NCBI GenBank assembly: GCA_018362935.1
Contig: JAHALQ010000008.1
Coordinates: 1 to 61,810, forward strand
Length of the DNA: 61,810 bases
Direction: 5' to 3'
Source of the DNA: Pseudomonadota bacterium
GTDB taxonomy: Bacteria; Pseudomonadota; Alphaproteobacteria; RF32; CAG-239
Below are positions 26,108 to 34,683 of the stretch, piece after piece; within the stretch, counting starts at the first letter, position 1, and the number at the start of each line of letters is the position of its first letter. A program made the position numbers and the translations under genes. The notes beneath the pieces were generated by a model. The model searched no databases and had not been told where the DNA came from. It saw only the letters and a list, made by a program, of their open reading frames with translations.

Positions 26108-26412
26108 TTGACTTATTTCCGACATCATACTAACCTTGCAGGCAAGGGCAGGATTATCTTGTCCCCAGTGCCTGAGAAAAGGTGCGGAGCCGTCAGAAGC
26201 TCTTTGTTACATCCGGTGCATAGATATAGCATCGACAATTGGTGTAGATATGATGTTATATCTATAATCCGATAATATATCCCCGACTTATACGCTCGGT
26301 CGGGGAGCTTTGGGTGTATGTCCAGAAGTCTTCGCTTTAAAGACCCGAAGGAGCATTTGATGTAACATGCTTTCTGAACTCTCCGACCACCTTTCCAACA
26401 GGTGGTTTTTTT
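26108..26412 (+). ncRNA. Structured leader RNA, copy 1, upstream of glycan operon
   Basis: About 300 bp that recur inverted at 53773-54073. Parts: promoter-like TTGACT (26108-26113), 17 bases, TAACCT (26131-26136); hairpins GAGC/GCTC near 26187, GATATA-CATC with GATG-TATATC (26223-26262), CCCCGAC with GTCGGGG (26281-26305), CTTTGGGT with ACCCGAAG (26308-26350), GCAT/ATGC (26353-26370); and a terminator ACCACCT (26386-26392) with AGGTGGT (26400-26406) and seven T. Loops differ between copies while stems hold, which points to a functional RNA. It ends 32 bases before the glycan gene start, so it may be a termination-controlled leader or a free small RNA. I match it to no known riboswitch class. 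Confidence 0.75.
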
Positions 26413-26444
26413 GTATGGTCAACCTGATATGGAGAGTTATAGGA

Positions 26445-27341
26445 ATGTTACCCCCTGAGGGAACTAAAGTATTGGTTCATGCGCATGTTTATTATGTGCG
26501 CATGTGGAATGAACTTGAAAATTGTATCAAAAACATATCTCTGCCTTATGAGCTGTTTGTGACTTTGGTTCAAGACAACCCAAAGCTGCGGCAGGAAATA
26601 CTCAAATTCAATCCGTCGGCGCAAATCCGCATTGTTGAAAATCGCGGTTACGACGTCTGGCCCTTTATAGACACGCTCAACAGAGTTAATTTGGATGATT
26701 ACGCCTATATTGTCAAAATCCATACCAAGCGCGATACGGATATGTATCATGTCGGCAACGGCTATTCGTTTGAGAACGACGGCTGGCGCAAAGCGTTGCT
26801 GAAATTTGTATCGTCGCCGAAAATTTTTAACAAGTGCTGCGCCGCGTTTGAAAAAAAATCCGGCATCGGAATGATAACTTCTTTTGATTGTATCCACGGT
26901 GTCGGGACTTATCCCGATGCATTGTTGTATGCCAAAAGAAATTATCCGGATTATGTTCTCGGATTATCGGATTACAAATTCGTCACCGGAACCATGTTTA
27001 TGGCTCGGGCGGAGATATTCAAGCCGATACAAAAAATGAATATTGATGTTTCGCTCTTTGCCGTACCGGATAAAAAACACAGCACTCAGTTTGCCCATGT
27101 TATGGAGCGGACATTCGGCGAGGCGGTTTATTATGCGGGATATACAATTGCCGATCCGATATCTTCCCAATATGAGCGGAAACACCGCCGGCGGGACATA
27201 AACATTAAAATCAAATTTTCATGGATCAGCCTTTTTCAATTTAAATACATCAAAAAACAGAAGCTGGTGGTCAAGGTTTTCGGCATTCCGCTCTGGAAGT
27301 CAACCTTTTATAGCGCAAAGACAACCGCGCGGGAGAAATAA
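26445..27341 (+). CDS. Rhamnan synthesis protein F-like glycan enzyme
   Basis: About 298 residues from ATG 26445, which has GGAG ten bases upstream; the longer frame from 26367 runs through the terminator and is unlikely. It resembles the RgpF family of rhamnose-polymer biosynthesis: VLVHAHVYYVRMWNELE at the start, then ENRGYDVWPFIDTL and a YIVKIHTKRD segment. RgpF proteins act in building or modifying rhamnose-containing surface polymers and look like divergent glycosyltransferases. It is the first gene after the leader RNA and precedes rfbD and a glycosyltransferase. A second RgpF-like gene lies at 52868-53749 behind the other leader copy. Confidence 0.75.
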   Translation: MLPPEGTKVLVHAHVYYVRMWNELENCIKNISLPYELFVTLVQDNPKLRQEILKFNPSAQIRIVENRGYDVWPFIDTLNRVNLDDYAYIVKIHTKRDTDMYHVGNGYSFENDGWRKALLKFVSSPKIFNKCCAAFEKKSGIGMITSFDCIHGVGTYPDALLYAKRNYPDYVLGLSDYKFVTGTMFMARAEIFKPIQKMNIDVSLFAVPDKKHSTQFAHVMERTFGEAVYYAGYTIADPISSQYERKHRRRDINIKIKFSWISLFQFKYIKKQKLVVKVFGIPLWKSTFYSAKTTAREK

Positions 27342-27342
27342 A

Positions 27343-28209
27343 ATGGGAAAAATTTTAATTACCGGCGCCTCCGGTTTAATCGGTTCGGAATTTCGCGCCC
27401 GGCTATCGGCGGATGAGGCGTATTTTGCCGGGCATCGCGACTGTGATGTAACCAGCTTGGAAAACATTATGACTTATGCCGGCGATAAAGATATTTCGGT
27501 CATCATCAATTGCGCCGCATCGCGCGATGCCGAGTATTTGGAAGACAATCCCGAAAGCGGTTTGGCGATTAACGTTCAGGCACCGAAAAATCTTGCGGTA
27601 GCTGCCAATAAACTCGGTGCGGCGCTGATACATATTTCATCTGATTATGTCTTTGACGGTTCCCGCAACACGCCCTATCGGGAAACGGACCAAGTCGGCG
27701 CTCTGTCAGTCTACGGCCGCCAGAAAATCGAAGGTGATAAGGCTGTGCTCGAAATCGCTGAAACGGCCGTCGTCCTGCGCACGGCATGGGTGTTTTCCAG
27801 CTATGGCAAAGATTTTGTCAAAATTATAGGCCGGCTGGCTCAAAGCCGCGATGAAATTAACGTTATTTACGATCAGGTCGGTTCGCCCGCTTATGCCGCC
27901 GATTTTGCCGCTGCCGTTCTGTGTATGCTTCCTAGGATTAAAACCGGCAGCCGCGAAATTTATAATCTGACCAACGAGGGCGTTTGTTCATGGTACGACA
28001 TGGCTGTGCAAATTGTTGACTTGTTTGGGTACGACTGCCGTGTAAATCCCATTGAAACCAAAGATTTCAGCCAGCGTGCGCCCAGGCCGAAATATTCTGT
28101 TTTGAGCAAGGATAAAATCAAAAGGGATTTTGGCCTGTCGCTTCGTCATTACTCTGCCGGTTTGCGCGATTGTGTCAACCTGATAAAAGGAGCGCCCAAT
28201 GCATCTTAA
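27343..28209 (+). CDS. rfbD: dTDP-4-dehydrorhamnose reductase
   Basis: 288 residues. The N-terminal ILITGASGLIGSEF is the NAD(P)-binding GxxGxxG motif of the extended short-chain dehydrogenase family; SSDYVFDG and the catalytic YGRQK (Tyr and Lys) are typical of RmlD/RfbD, which completes dTDP-L-rhamnose synthesis. rfbA, rfbB and rfbC are not in the window. It starts one base after the preceding stop and overlaps the next gene by 11 nt. Its presence supports the view that the operon makes a rhamnose-containing glycan. Confidence 0.88.
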   Translation: MGKILITGASGLIGSEFRARLSADEAYFAGHRDCDVTSLENIMTYAGDKDISVIINCAASRDAEYLEDNPESGLAINVQAPKNLAVAANKLGAALIHISSDYVFDGSRNTPYRETDQVGALSVYGRQKIEGDKAVLEIAETAVVLRTAWVFSSYGKDFVKIIGRLAQSRDEINVIYDQVGSPAYAADFAAAVLCMLPRIKTGSREIYNLTNEGVCSWYDMAVQIVDLFGYDCRVNPIETKDFSQRAPRPKYSVLSKDKIKRDFGLSLRHYSAGLRDCVNLIKGAPNAS

Positions 28210-29425
28210 GATTAAAATCGGGCGCCGCAGGCTGGAATTCGGGCGCCGCAAAAAGAATAACGACGCTTCGGGATTTTCGGGAGAAATTATGCTGCCGCAG
28301 ACTCTGACGGCTCAGGAATACCGGCAGAACATGCAATTTGTTGCCGGCATGCGCGCAAGAGATGACTCTGTTGTTCCGCAAAGCTGCCTCTGCTTTCTGC
28401 CCTATTGCTGCAATCTCGAAGCCGGCGGTATCAAAACGATTTTTTTGATGTTGGAGGCTTTGCAGAAGAACTGCGGCACAAAGCTGTATATAAATATTTA
28501 TCCGCCGCTAGCGACACGCGACAGGGAAAAGGATTATGAAGCCGCCATACGCAAAAAATTTCCCTCTCTGCGGTTCAGCCTGGTGCAGCCGGAGGAAGCC
28601 GGGTATGTAGATATCGCCGTTTGCACATTGTGGATTACCGCTTTTGAACTGGCAAAATTTAACCGCTGCAAACAAAAATATTATCTGGTGCAGGATTACG
28701 AGGCTTTGTTTTATCCGTCCGGTTCGGTTGCGGCCTTGGTTGACGAAACCTACAAATTTGGTTTTTATGGCATAACCAATTCCACAAGGCTGGCGGAAAT
28801 ATATAAAGGATTTTCCTCTTCGCCGGTTTTTCGTTACTATCCGGGCGTTGACAAAAGTTTATACTATCCGCCCGCGGCAAAAAACTTCTCAAAAGAACAA
28901 TATTCGCTGATATTTTACGGGCGCCCCTCCAACCAGCGTAATTGCTTTGAGTTAATCTCCCTGATTTGTCGCCGGATTAAAGACGCGCTGAAAGATAAAA
29001 TCGAAATTATTTCGGTCGGCGAGGATTATCAACCGAAAGATTACAGGTTGGATAAAATTGTCTGCAACAAAGGGCGTGTCTGTTCCATGCAGAAACTGGC
29101 CGAATTGTATCGCCGCTGCGATATCGGCATTTCATTTATCACAACGCCGACTTTTTCTTACCAGCACCTCGAATATATGGCTTCCGGATTATGTCTCGTG
29201 ACGAATGAACAGCCGGGCATCGCCGATTTTGTCAAAGACGGCGAAAACGCAGTAGTTTGCCCGATGATTGTCAGTGTTATTGCCGAAAGGATAATCGAAC
29301 TGGTGAACAACCCCGCGCAGATGGAATTTTTGAGCCGAAATGCCGTGCAGACCGTACGGCAGTTTGATTGGGACAACTGCGGAAAATCCGTGTGCGGCTT
29401 TATAGGAAATAAAAAAACAATATGA
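28199..29425 (+). CDS. Glycosyltransferase (WsaF/GT4-like rhamnosyltransferase)
   Basis: 408 residues. The N-terminal half binds acceptor (CFLPYCCNLEAGGIKTIFLM) and the C-terminal half shows GT4-type features: YGRPSNQRNCFELI, a glutamate-bearing HLEYMASGLCLVTNEQPG for nucleotide-sugar binding, and VKDGENAVVCP. This arrangement resembles rhamnosyltransferases such as WsaF. AAAGGAG lies seven bases upstream of ATG 28199, inside the end of rfbD. The stop overlaps the start of the next gene (ATGA). Sugar and linkage are inferred from context only. Confidence 0.75.
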   Translation: MHLKIKIGRRRLEFGRRKKNNDASGFSGEIMLPQTLTAQEYRQNMQFVAGMRARDDSVVPQSCLCFLPYCCNLEAGGIKTIFLMLEALQKNCGTKLYINIYPPLATRDREKDYEAAIRKKFPSLRFSLVQPEEAGYVDIAVCTLWITAFELAKFNRCKQKYYLVQDYEALFYPSGSVAALVDETYKFGFYGITNSTRLAEIYKGFSSSPVFRYYPGVDKSLYYPPAAKNFSKEQYSLIFYGRPSNQRNCFELISLICRRIKDALKDKIEIISVGEDYQPKDYRLDKIVCNKGRVCSMQKLAELYRRCDIGISFITTPTFSYQHLEYMASGLCLVTNEQPGIADFVKDGENAVVCPMIVSVIAERIIELVNNPAQMEFLSRNAVQTVRQFDWDNCGKSVCGFIGNKKTI

Positions 29426-29991
29426 TTCTGGCCTATCACAGAGTTTCGGAAAAAGGAGTTGAGGACGCGCAACGGCATCGCACCGATTTGCTGCAATATG
29501 CCGCAGCTTCCGGGCTGGTGATTAATGAATGGCAAATCGGACGCCGTCTTAAGGCCGTCTTGGCGCGGATGAAACCCGGAGATGTTTTGCTGACCACGGA
29601 AATCAGCAATCTCGGAGATTCTCTGCGCGATATCCGGATTCTGGTAAGCAGCTGTATCCGCCGCCGCCTGAAAATTATTGTCACGCGCGATAACTATGTA
29701 TTTGATGACAGCCTGAGCACGCAGCTGCTGTTAACGGCGCTGGAAACAGCGATAAAGATTGCATCAGACATAAAATCCCAAAATACCCGGAAAACGCTGC
29801 AACTGGCTCGTTCTCAGGGAAAAAAACTCGGGCGTCCCCGGGGCGGAAGCAACAGAGAGCTAAAACTGAGCGGCAGCGAAGACAAAATCCGTCAGTATTT
29901 GCGGCAAAAAATTTCCAAATCCGAGATTGCCCGGCGTTTGGGCGTTAACAGAATGACGCTTTATGCCTTTCTGAATAAATTAAATAAATAA
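29422..29991 (+). CDS. Degenerate serine recombinase, Mpi-invertase-like
   Basis: 189 residues with a resolvase-type N-terminal fold: AYHRVSEKG keeps the arginine and nucleophile serine, but the usual SRLGRS or DRLGRS motif reads SNLGDS (residues 64-69), removing two catalytic arginines, and the segment with the third arginine is shortened. The KKLGRPRG hinge and a C-terminal Hin-like helix-turn-helix (SKSEIARRLGVNRMTLYAFL) are intact. It probably binds DNA without recombining it and may regulate the glycan operon in which it sits, overlapping the glycosyltransferase gene by four bases. Alternative: an atypical but active enzyme. Confidence 0.75.
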   Translation: MILAYHRVSEKGVEDAQRHRTDLLQYAAASGLVINEWQIGRRLKAVLARMKPGDVLLTTEISNLGDSLRDIRILVSSCIRRRLKIIVTRDNYVFDDSLSTQLLLTALETAIKIASDIKSQNTRKTLQLARSQGKKLGRPRGGSNRELKLSGSEDKIRQYLRQKISKSEIARRLGVNRMTLYAFLNKLNK

Positions 29992-29996
29992 ATAAA

Positions 29997-30021
29997 AACC
30001 CGGGACTATTCCCGGGTTATT
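29997..30021. terminator. Bidirectional terminator between convergent genes
   Basis: Eight-bp stem AACCCGGG/CCCGGGTT around a six-base loop. On the minus strand it is followed by TTTTTATTT, so it serves 30024-30935 best; on the plus strand it closes the glycan operon. Confidence 0.75.
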
Positions 30022-30023
30022 AA

Positions 30024-30935
30024 TCATTGGCCTTCTTTATTAAATCTTTTTTTGCCGAAAGGCGAACGGTGAAATTCCTTTTTGGGGGCATTGTCGCGGC
30101 CGTAAGGTTTTCTTTCTTCGCCTTCGCGTCTGCCGTAAGGCTTTCGTTCTTCGTTACTGCGTTTGGCATAAGATCTGCGTTCTTCCCCGCGTCTGCCGAA
30201 AGCTTTTTTCTCTCCGCCTTCACGTTTGGGATAGGGGCGGCGCTCGCCGTCTTTGCGGTTTGTTCTGGGCGCGGATGTTCTCTTTTCTTTTATTTTCTCC
30301 GTGCCTTCCTTAATCTGCTTTTCAATTTTTAAAACTTCCAGAAATTTGGATTTCCGCGGTTTGGTCTTGTTTTCCTTTGTCTTGTCGACCGAGAAGCCGA
30401 AAGCGCCGAGATCGCGCCCGAGGGTATAATAGCGGCCGTGAACAAAGGCGAGAAGCCCGGCTTTTTCCAATGCCAGATAATTGTCTTCTTCCAGATATTT
30501 GTCATCGACGTTGACATTGACAATCTCAGCCATAAACATGTCATGCGTCCCCAGGGAAGTCACCGACTGAACTTTGCACTCCAAAGAAACCGGCGCTTTG
30601 ACCAGCATCGGAGCCTTAACTTCCTTACAGGGTTCGATTTCCAGATTCATATCGGCAAATTTATCGGTATTTTTGCCGGATTTGACGCCGCAATAATCGC
30701 AGGCCTTGGCCAGTTCCAGCGTGGAAATATTGATGACAAATTCGCCGGATTCTTTGATGATTTTATGCGAATGGCGGCTCGGACGGACTGAAATATACGT
30801 CATCGGCGGTTCGGAATTGACAATTCCGGTCCAGGCAATCGTCAGGACGTTGGGTTTTTCCATTGTGCCGCAGGTAACCATGACCGGCGGCAGGGGGAAC
30901 AGCATTGTTCCGGGTTTCCATGATATTTTTGGCAT
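30024..30935 (-). CDS. Flavin reductase-like protein with charged repetitive tail
   Basis: About 303 residues from MPKISWKPG (ATG 30935); the longer start at 30971 is less likely because the family starts here. Residues 1-190 form a flavin reductase-like FMN-binding domain (TMLFPLPPVMVTCGT, LTIAWTG, ISVRPSRHSH, FVINI). Residues 215-303 are a low-complexity Arg/Lys/Glu/Gly tail with repeats of the type GEERRSYAKRSNEERKPYGRREG. Such tails are known at the ends of RNA helicases, not of flavin reductases, so RNA or polyanion binding is a possible added function. It ends in a terminator. Substrate unknown. Confidence 0.75.
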   Translation of the reverse strand: MPKISWKPGTMLFPLPPVMVTCGTMEKPNVLTIAWTGIVNSEPPMTYISVRPSRHSHKIIKESGEFVINISTLELAKACDYCGVKSGKNTDKFADMNLEIEPCKEVKAPMLVKAPVSLECKVQSVTSLGTHDMFMAEIVNVNVDDKYLEEDNYLALEKAGLLAFVHGRYYTLGRDLGAFGFSVDKTKENKTKPRKSKFLEVLKIEKQIKEGTEKIKEKRTSAPRTNRKDGERRPYPKREGGEKKAFGRRGEERRSYAKRSNEERKPYGRREGEERKPYGRDNAPKKEFHRSPFGKKRFNKEGQ

Positions 30936-30995
30936 TGTATTTTCTTTCAATAATTTTATCTGGTTTGACAATAGCCCAATTTAGTTAATATGCAA

Positions 30996-31027
30996 TAAAA
31001 ATCCCCGGAATTTTTCGTCCGGGGATT
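30996..31027 (-). terminator. Terminator after secF
   Basis: Ten-bp stem AATCCCCGGA/TCCGGGGATT (31000-31009 with 31018-31027); on the minus strand it runs into TTTTTATT. Confidence 0.85.
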
Positions 31028-31043
31028 ATCATCGGCTGATGGG

Positions 31044-31982
31044 CTATTCGACATTGCCAAACGGATTGATGACCTTTTCATCCGCTGATTTCCGCAAATC
31101 AAACAGATTCAGCATGACTGCCGAAACATAGATTGACGAATAAGTGCCGACCACAACGCCCCACGCAATCGTGAAAGAAAAACTGCGCAGCGTATCGCCG
31201 CCCCAGATAAGCAGGGCCGAGGCTGCCAGCAGGGTTGTCAGGCCGGTCAGGATTGTGCGCGAGAAGATGTCGTTGATACTCTTGTTCAAAAGCTCATACT
31301 GCGGCATTTTCTTATATTTGCGCAGATTTTCGCGGATACGGTCATAAGTAACAACCGTATCGTTGACCGAATAGCCGGCCAGTGTCAGAATGGCGGCAAC
31401 CGTCGTCAGGCTGAAGTCAAAGTTGAGCAGCGACAGCAGGCCCAGAGTGGTGATAATGTCATGAAGCAGGCCGACCATGGCGCCGATGGCAAACTGCCAT
31501 TCAAAACGAAACCAGATGTATGCGGTAATGGCCAAAATGGCAATCAAAGAAGCGATGACGCCGTCTTTCTTTAATTCGCCGCCTACCTGCGGGCCGACAA
31601 GTTCAACCCGTCGGTATTCGTATTCGCTTCCCAAAACTTTTTTAATCTCGTTGACCGCAGCCATTTGCTCTTTCTCATTCATGTCTTTGGCCTGTGCGCG
31701 AATCATAATTTCGTCGCCGGTTTGGCCGATAGTCTGAATGTTGATGTCTTCCAAATCAACGGTATTAAGCTCTTTGCGAACTTTTTCGACGTCAATAGCC
31801 TGGCTGGCTTTCAGTTCCATCAGGATACCGCCCGAAAAGTCAATTCCGTAATTAAAGCCTTTGATGGCAATACAGGCAACTGACAGAATAACCATCAGGG
31901 CAGAAAGGGCATAAGTAAACTTACGCGCTTTCAGAAAGTCAATGGTCGTGTCTTTGGTGACCCATTTAAAAATTTTCATCAT
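31044..31982 (-). CDS. secF: Protein translocase subunit SecF
   Basis: 312 residues with six membrane helices and a periplasmic loop after the first. The conserved IDFSGGILMEL (D-FSGG), ILTLAGYSVNDTVVTYDRIREN and TLLAASALLIWGG mark SecF of the RND-type SecDF pair, which uses the proton gradient to complete protein export. It lies 14 bases after secD on the same strand; order yajC-secD-secF is the standard operon. Confidence 0.95.
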   Translation of the reverse strand: MMKIFKWVTKDTTIDFLKARKFTYALSALMVILSVACIAIKGFNYGIDFSGGILMELKASQAIDVEKVRKELNTVDLEDINIQTIGQTGDEIMIRAQAKDMNEKEQMAAVNEIKKVLGSEYEYRRVELVGPQVGGELKKDGVIASLIAILAITAYIWFRFEWQFAIGAMVGLLHDIITTLGLLSLLNFDFSLTTVAAILTLAGYSVNDTVVTYDRIRENLRKYKKMPQYELLNKSINDIFSRTILTGLTTLLAASALLIWGGDTLRSFSFTIAWGVVVGTYSSIYVSAVMLNLFDLRKSADEKVINPFGNVE

Positions 31983-31996
31983 CGTAAAATTCCTTC

Positions 31997-33541
31997 TTAA
32001 ATTGGCAGTTTGGTCGGCTTGTATTTATTAAGCCAGGCCGTGATAATCAGGCGGGTAACCGTAACTGACGTAAACATTGACGTGGCAATACCGATTGCCA
32101 GCGTAACCGCAAAGCCTCTGACCGGGCCGGTGCCGAAATAAAACAGAACCAGAGCCGCGACCAAAGTCGTCAGGTTTGAGTCGACAATTGTTGCCCAGGC
32201 CTCGGTAAATCCGGCGTCTGCAGCGTCGCGGGTCGAGCGTCCGGCTTTGACTTCCTCGCGCATGCGTTCAAAAATAAGCACGTTGGCGTCAACGGCCATG
32301 CCGATTGTCAGAATAATGCCGGCGATGCCCGGAAGAGTCAGCGTCGCGCCCATAAAGCTTAAAACGCCGAGCATAAGGAACAGGTTCATAAACACGGTAA
32401 TGGTGGTGAACACGCCGAACAGGCCGTAAGCCGCGACCATAAAGGCCACAACCGCAATCAAACCGATGATTGACGCAATCACGCCTTCGCGGATTGAATC
32501 AGCTCCCAGGCCGGCACCGACGGTTCTTTCTTCCAGAACTTCCAGCGGGGCGGGCAGCGCACCGGAGCGCAGCAGCAGAGCCAGGTCATTGGCGGATTTG
32601 ACGGTAAAGCTGCCGGTAATGATGCCGTTGCCGCCCAAAATCGCGCTTTGGATTGTCGGGGCAGAGATGACCTCATTGTCCAGCACAATGGCTAAACGTT
32701 CGCCGATGTTATTTTTTGTGGCTTCTCCGAATTTTTTGCCGCCGAGCGAATTAAACTTAAAGCTGACGACGGCCTGTCCGTCTTGGAAAGAGGGCTGGGC
32801 GTCAACCAGATTTTCGCCGCTGACGACCGGTTTGCGGCCGATAACGTAATATTCGCCCATGCTGCCGGATACCAGTTTGGAAGAGGGCGGCAGTTTGCCG
32901 CGGCGGGCTTCCGCTGCGGTGGTGCGGCTGTCAACCAGATGGAAGGCCATTTTGGCGGTTTTGCCGAGCAGCGTTTTGACATATTCCGGGTTTTGCAGGC
33001 CGGGCAGCTGAACAACGATGCGGTCTGTTCCCTGGCTTTGGATAACCGGCTCTTTGGTGCCCAGTTCGTCGATACGGCGGCGGACAATCTCAATAGACTG
33101 CTCGACCACTTTCATTTTAAGCTTGTTAAGCTCGACGTCCGAATAGGCAATTTCAAGAAAACCGTCGTCGTTTTCGCTGACCGTAATGCCGCTGTCGATT
33201 TTATGAAACAGGTTGGCGGCTTTGGAGCGCGCGTTGGCGTTTTCGATTTTGACTTTGACCGAAGTCGGCGTCGTCAGCAGGTTTTGGTAACGAATGCGGT
33301 TTTCGCGCAAAATCGAACGGGCGGAATCTTCAATTGAACCCATGCGTTCTTTAATAACGTCATCGACTTTGACTTCCAGCAGCAGGTTGGAGCCGCCCTG
33401 CAAGTCAAGGCCGAGGTTGACCGGCTGCCACCACGACGGCAAAGCCGACTTGTTGCTGACCAGGTTTGGTACAGCAAAAAAGATACCGAGCGCGCAAATG
33501 GCCAAAATAACCATTACCCGGGATTTGGACAGTTTATACAT
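31997..33541 (-). CDS. secD: Protein translocase subunit SecD
   Basis: 514 residues with one N-terminal helix, a large periplasmic region, and five C-terminal helices. LGLDLQGGSNLLLEV after the first helix and LTLPGIAGIILTIGMAVDANVLIFERMREE in the membrane part are SecD signatures. With SecF it drives late steps of Sec-dependent export. It sits 17 bases downstream of yajC. Confidence 0.95.
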   Translation of the reverse strand: MYKLSKSRVMVILAICALGIFFAVPNLVSNKSALPSWWQPVNLGLDLQGGSNLLLEVKVDDVIKERMGSIEDSARSILRENRIRYQNLLTTPTSVKVKIENANARSKAANLFHKIDSGITVSENDDGFLEIAYSDVELNKLKMKVVEQSIEIVRRRIDELGTKEPVIQSQGTDRIVVQLPGLQNPEYVKTLLGKTAKMAFHLVDSRTTAAEARRGKLPPSSKLVSGSMGEYYVIGRKPVVSGENLVDAQPSFQDGQAVVSFKFNSLGGKKFGEATKNNIGERLAIVLDNEVISAPTIQSAILGGNGIITGSFTVKSANDLALLLRSGALPAPLEVLEERTVGAGLGADSIREGVIASIIGLIAVVAFMVAAYGLFGVFTTITVFMNLFLMLGVLSFMGATLTLPGIAGIILTIGMAVDANVLIFERMREEVKAGRSTRDAADAGFTEAWATIVDSNLTTLVAALVLFYFGTGPVRGFAVTLAIGIATSMFTSVTVTRLIITAWLNKYKPTKLPI

Positions 33542-33558
33542 ATGAATAACCCTTATGT

Positions 33559-33933
33559 TTATTTGGATTTTTTATTCGCGTTGGCGGCTTTGGATTTTTT
33601 AGCCTCCGGCGCTTTGCTTTCGGGGAGGATAACGTCCCGGACAGTGCCGCGGTTGATTTTAACCTGAACGCCGTCGGCAATTTCGACCAAAAGGTCAACC
33701 GGGTCGGCTGCGTCGACAACTTTGGCATAAATGCCGCCGCCGGTCACAATCATGTCGCCTTTCTTGACCGCAGAAACCATGGCTTCATGCTGTTTGATTC
33801 TTTTCTGCTGCGGACGGATTAAAAAGACATAGAAAACTGCAAAAATCAGAACCAGCTGCAAAATCATGCCGGTTGATCCCCCGGTCTGGGCAACAGCAGC
33901 TTCAGCTTGTGCAAGTGCCGGACTAATAAACAT
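33559..33933 (-). CDS. yajC: Preprotein translocase subunit YajC
   Basis: 124 residues: a short N terminus, one membrane helix (LQLVLIFAVFYVFLI), the conserved RPQQKRIKQHEAMVSAVKKGDMIVTGGG segment in shortened form, and a Lys/Ala-rich tail. First gene of the yajC-secDF operon; a subunit of the holo-translocon. Confidence 0.93.
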   Translation of the reverse strand: MFISPALAQAEAAVAQTGGSTGMILQLVLIFAVFYVFLIRPQQKRIKQHEAMVSAVKKGDMIVTGGGIYAKVVDAADPVDLLVEIADGVQVKINRGTVRDVILPESKAPEAKKSKAANANKKSK

Positions 33934-34149
33934 TTTTTTCTCCTCAAATATTAACTATGCAAACTATATATCAGTTCCCTTTGCTTATATAGGGCAAATT
34001 TTATTATTTCACAAGTTTTTTCTTTTTTGCCCGGTTCGGCTTCCGTTTGTCATAAAATTAGACAAAAAAGTTGCAATCTGCGTTTATTTATGATACAAAC
34101 AGCGCATTCAGTGAGTATTACTTTATGTATAATCGTTAAATTAAGGTTT

Positions 34150-34596
34150 ATGAAAGAATTAGAACCCGAATTCTGGAAGAAAAAGCCGCTGCACAAGTTA
34201 AACAAACGGGAATGGGAAGCCCTTTGTGCGCATTGCGGCCGCTGCTGTTTGATTAAGCACGGCGAAGGTAAATTTACCTTTTTCACCAACACGTATTGCA
34301 AGCACCTGCATCCGACAAGCTGCAATTGTCAGATTTATGACAAAAGGCTCAAAGGCTGCAATTGCATTAAGGTTGATTATCACATGCTGAAAACCCGCGC
34401 CGAACTGCTGCCGGACGACTGCGCCTATAAGCTGATTCTGAATAATCAGGATTTACCGTCATGGCACCCGCTGGTCAGCGGCAATCCCGAAAGCGTTCAT
34501 CTTGCCGGAAAATCCGTGCGCGGCATGTTGGCATTCGCGGAGAACGCGCTGGTTGCCCAGCCGCTGCAGTTCTTGTTTATGGTTGAAAAGAAATGA
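34150..34596 (+). CDS. YcgN-family cysteine cluster protein
   Basis: About 148 residues from ATG 34150 (AAGG four bases upstream); earlier in-frame starts have no conserved sequence. Cysteine motifs CAHCGRCC and CKHLHPTSCNCQIYDKRLKGCNC match the zinc or iron-sulfur cluster protein family UPF0153/YcgN. Family function is not established. It is divergent from yajC and followed by a hairpin at about 34601-34637. Confidence 0.85.
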   Translation: MKELEPEFWKKKPLHKLNKREWEALCAHCGRCCLIKHGEGKFTFFTNTYCKHLHPTSCNCQIYDKRLKGCNCIKVDYHMLKTRAELLPDDCAYKLILNNQDLPSWHPLVSGNPESVHLAGKSVRGMLAFAENALVAQPLQFLFMVEKK

Positions 34597-34600
34597 CAAA

Positions 34601-34637
34601 AGCCCCGTTGCGCCGGAATACCGGTTGCCGCGGGGTT
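34601..34637. terminator. Hairpin between convergent genes
   Basis: Outer stem AGCCCCG with CGGGGTT and inner CCGG/CCGG. On the minus strand the hairpin runs into CTTTTG, downstream of nlpD; it probably serves both converging genes. Confidence 0.5.
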
Positions 34638-34683
34638 ATGTGTTTTAAAGAGCCAACCACAAATAACGAATCACAAATCACAG

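Noticed and set aside
26165..26220. TPP riboswitch suggested by CTGAGA in the leader RNA
   Set aside because: The other conserved thi-box blocks are missing and the downstream genes are for glycans, not thiamine.
26367..26444. Longer N terminus for the RgpF-like protein
   Set aside because: It would be translated from within the leader terminator; the ATG at 26445 has a good ribosome site and the conserved family sequence begins just after it.
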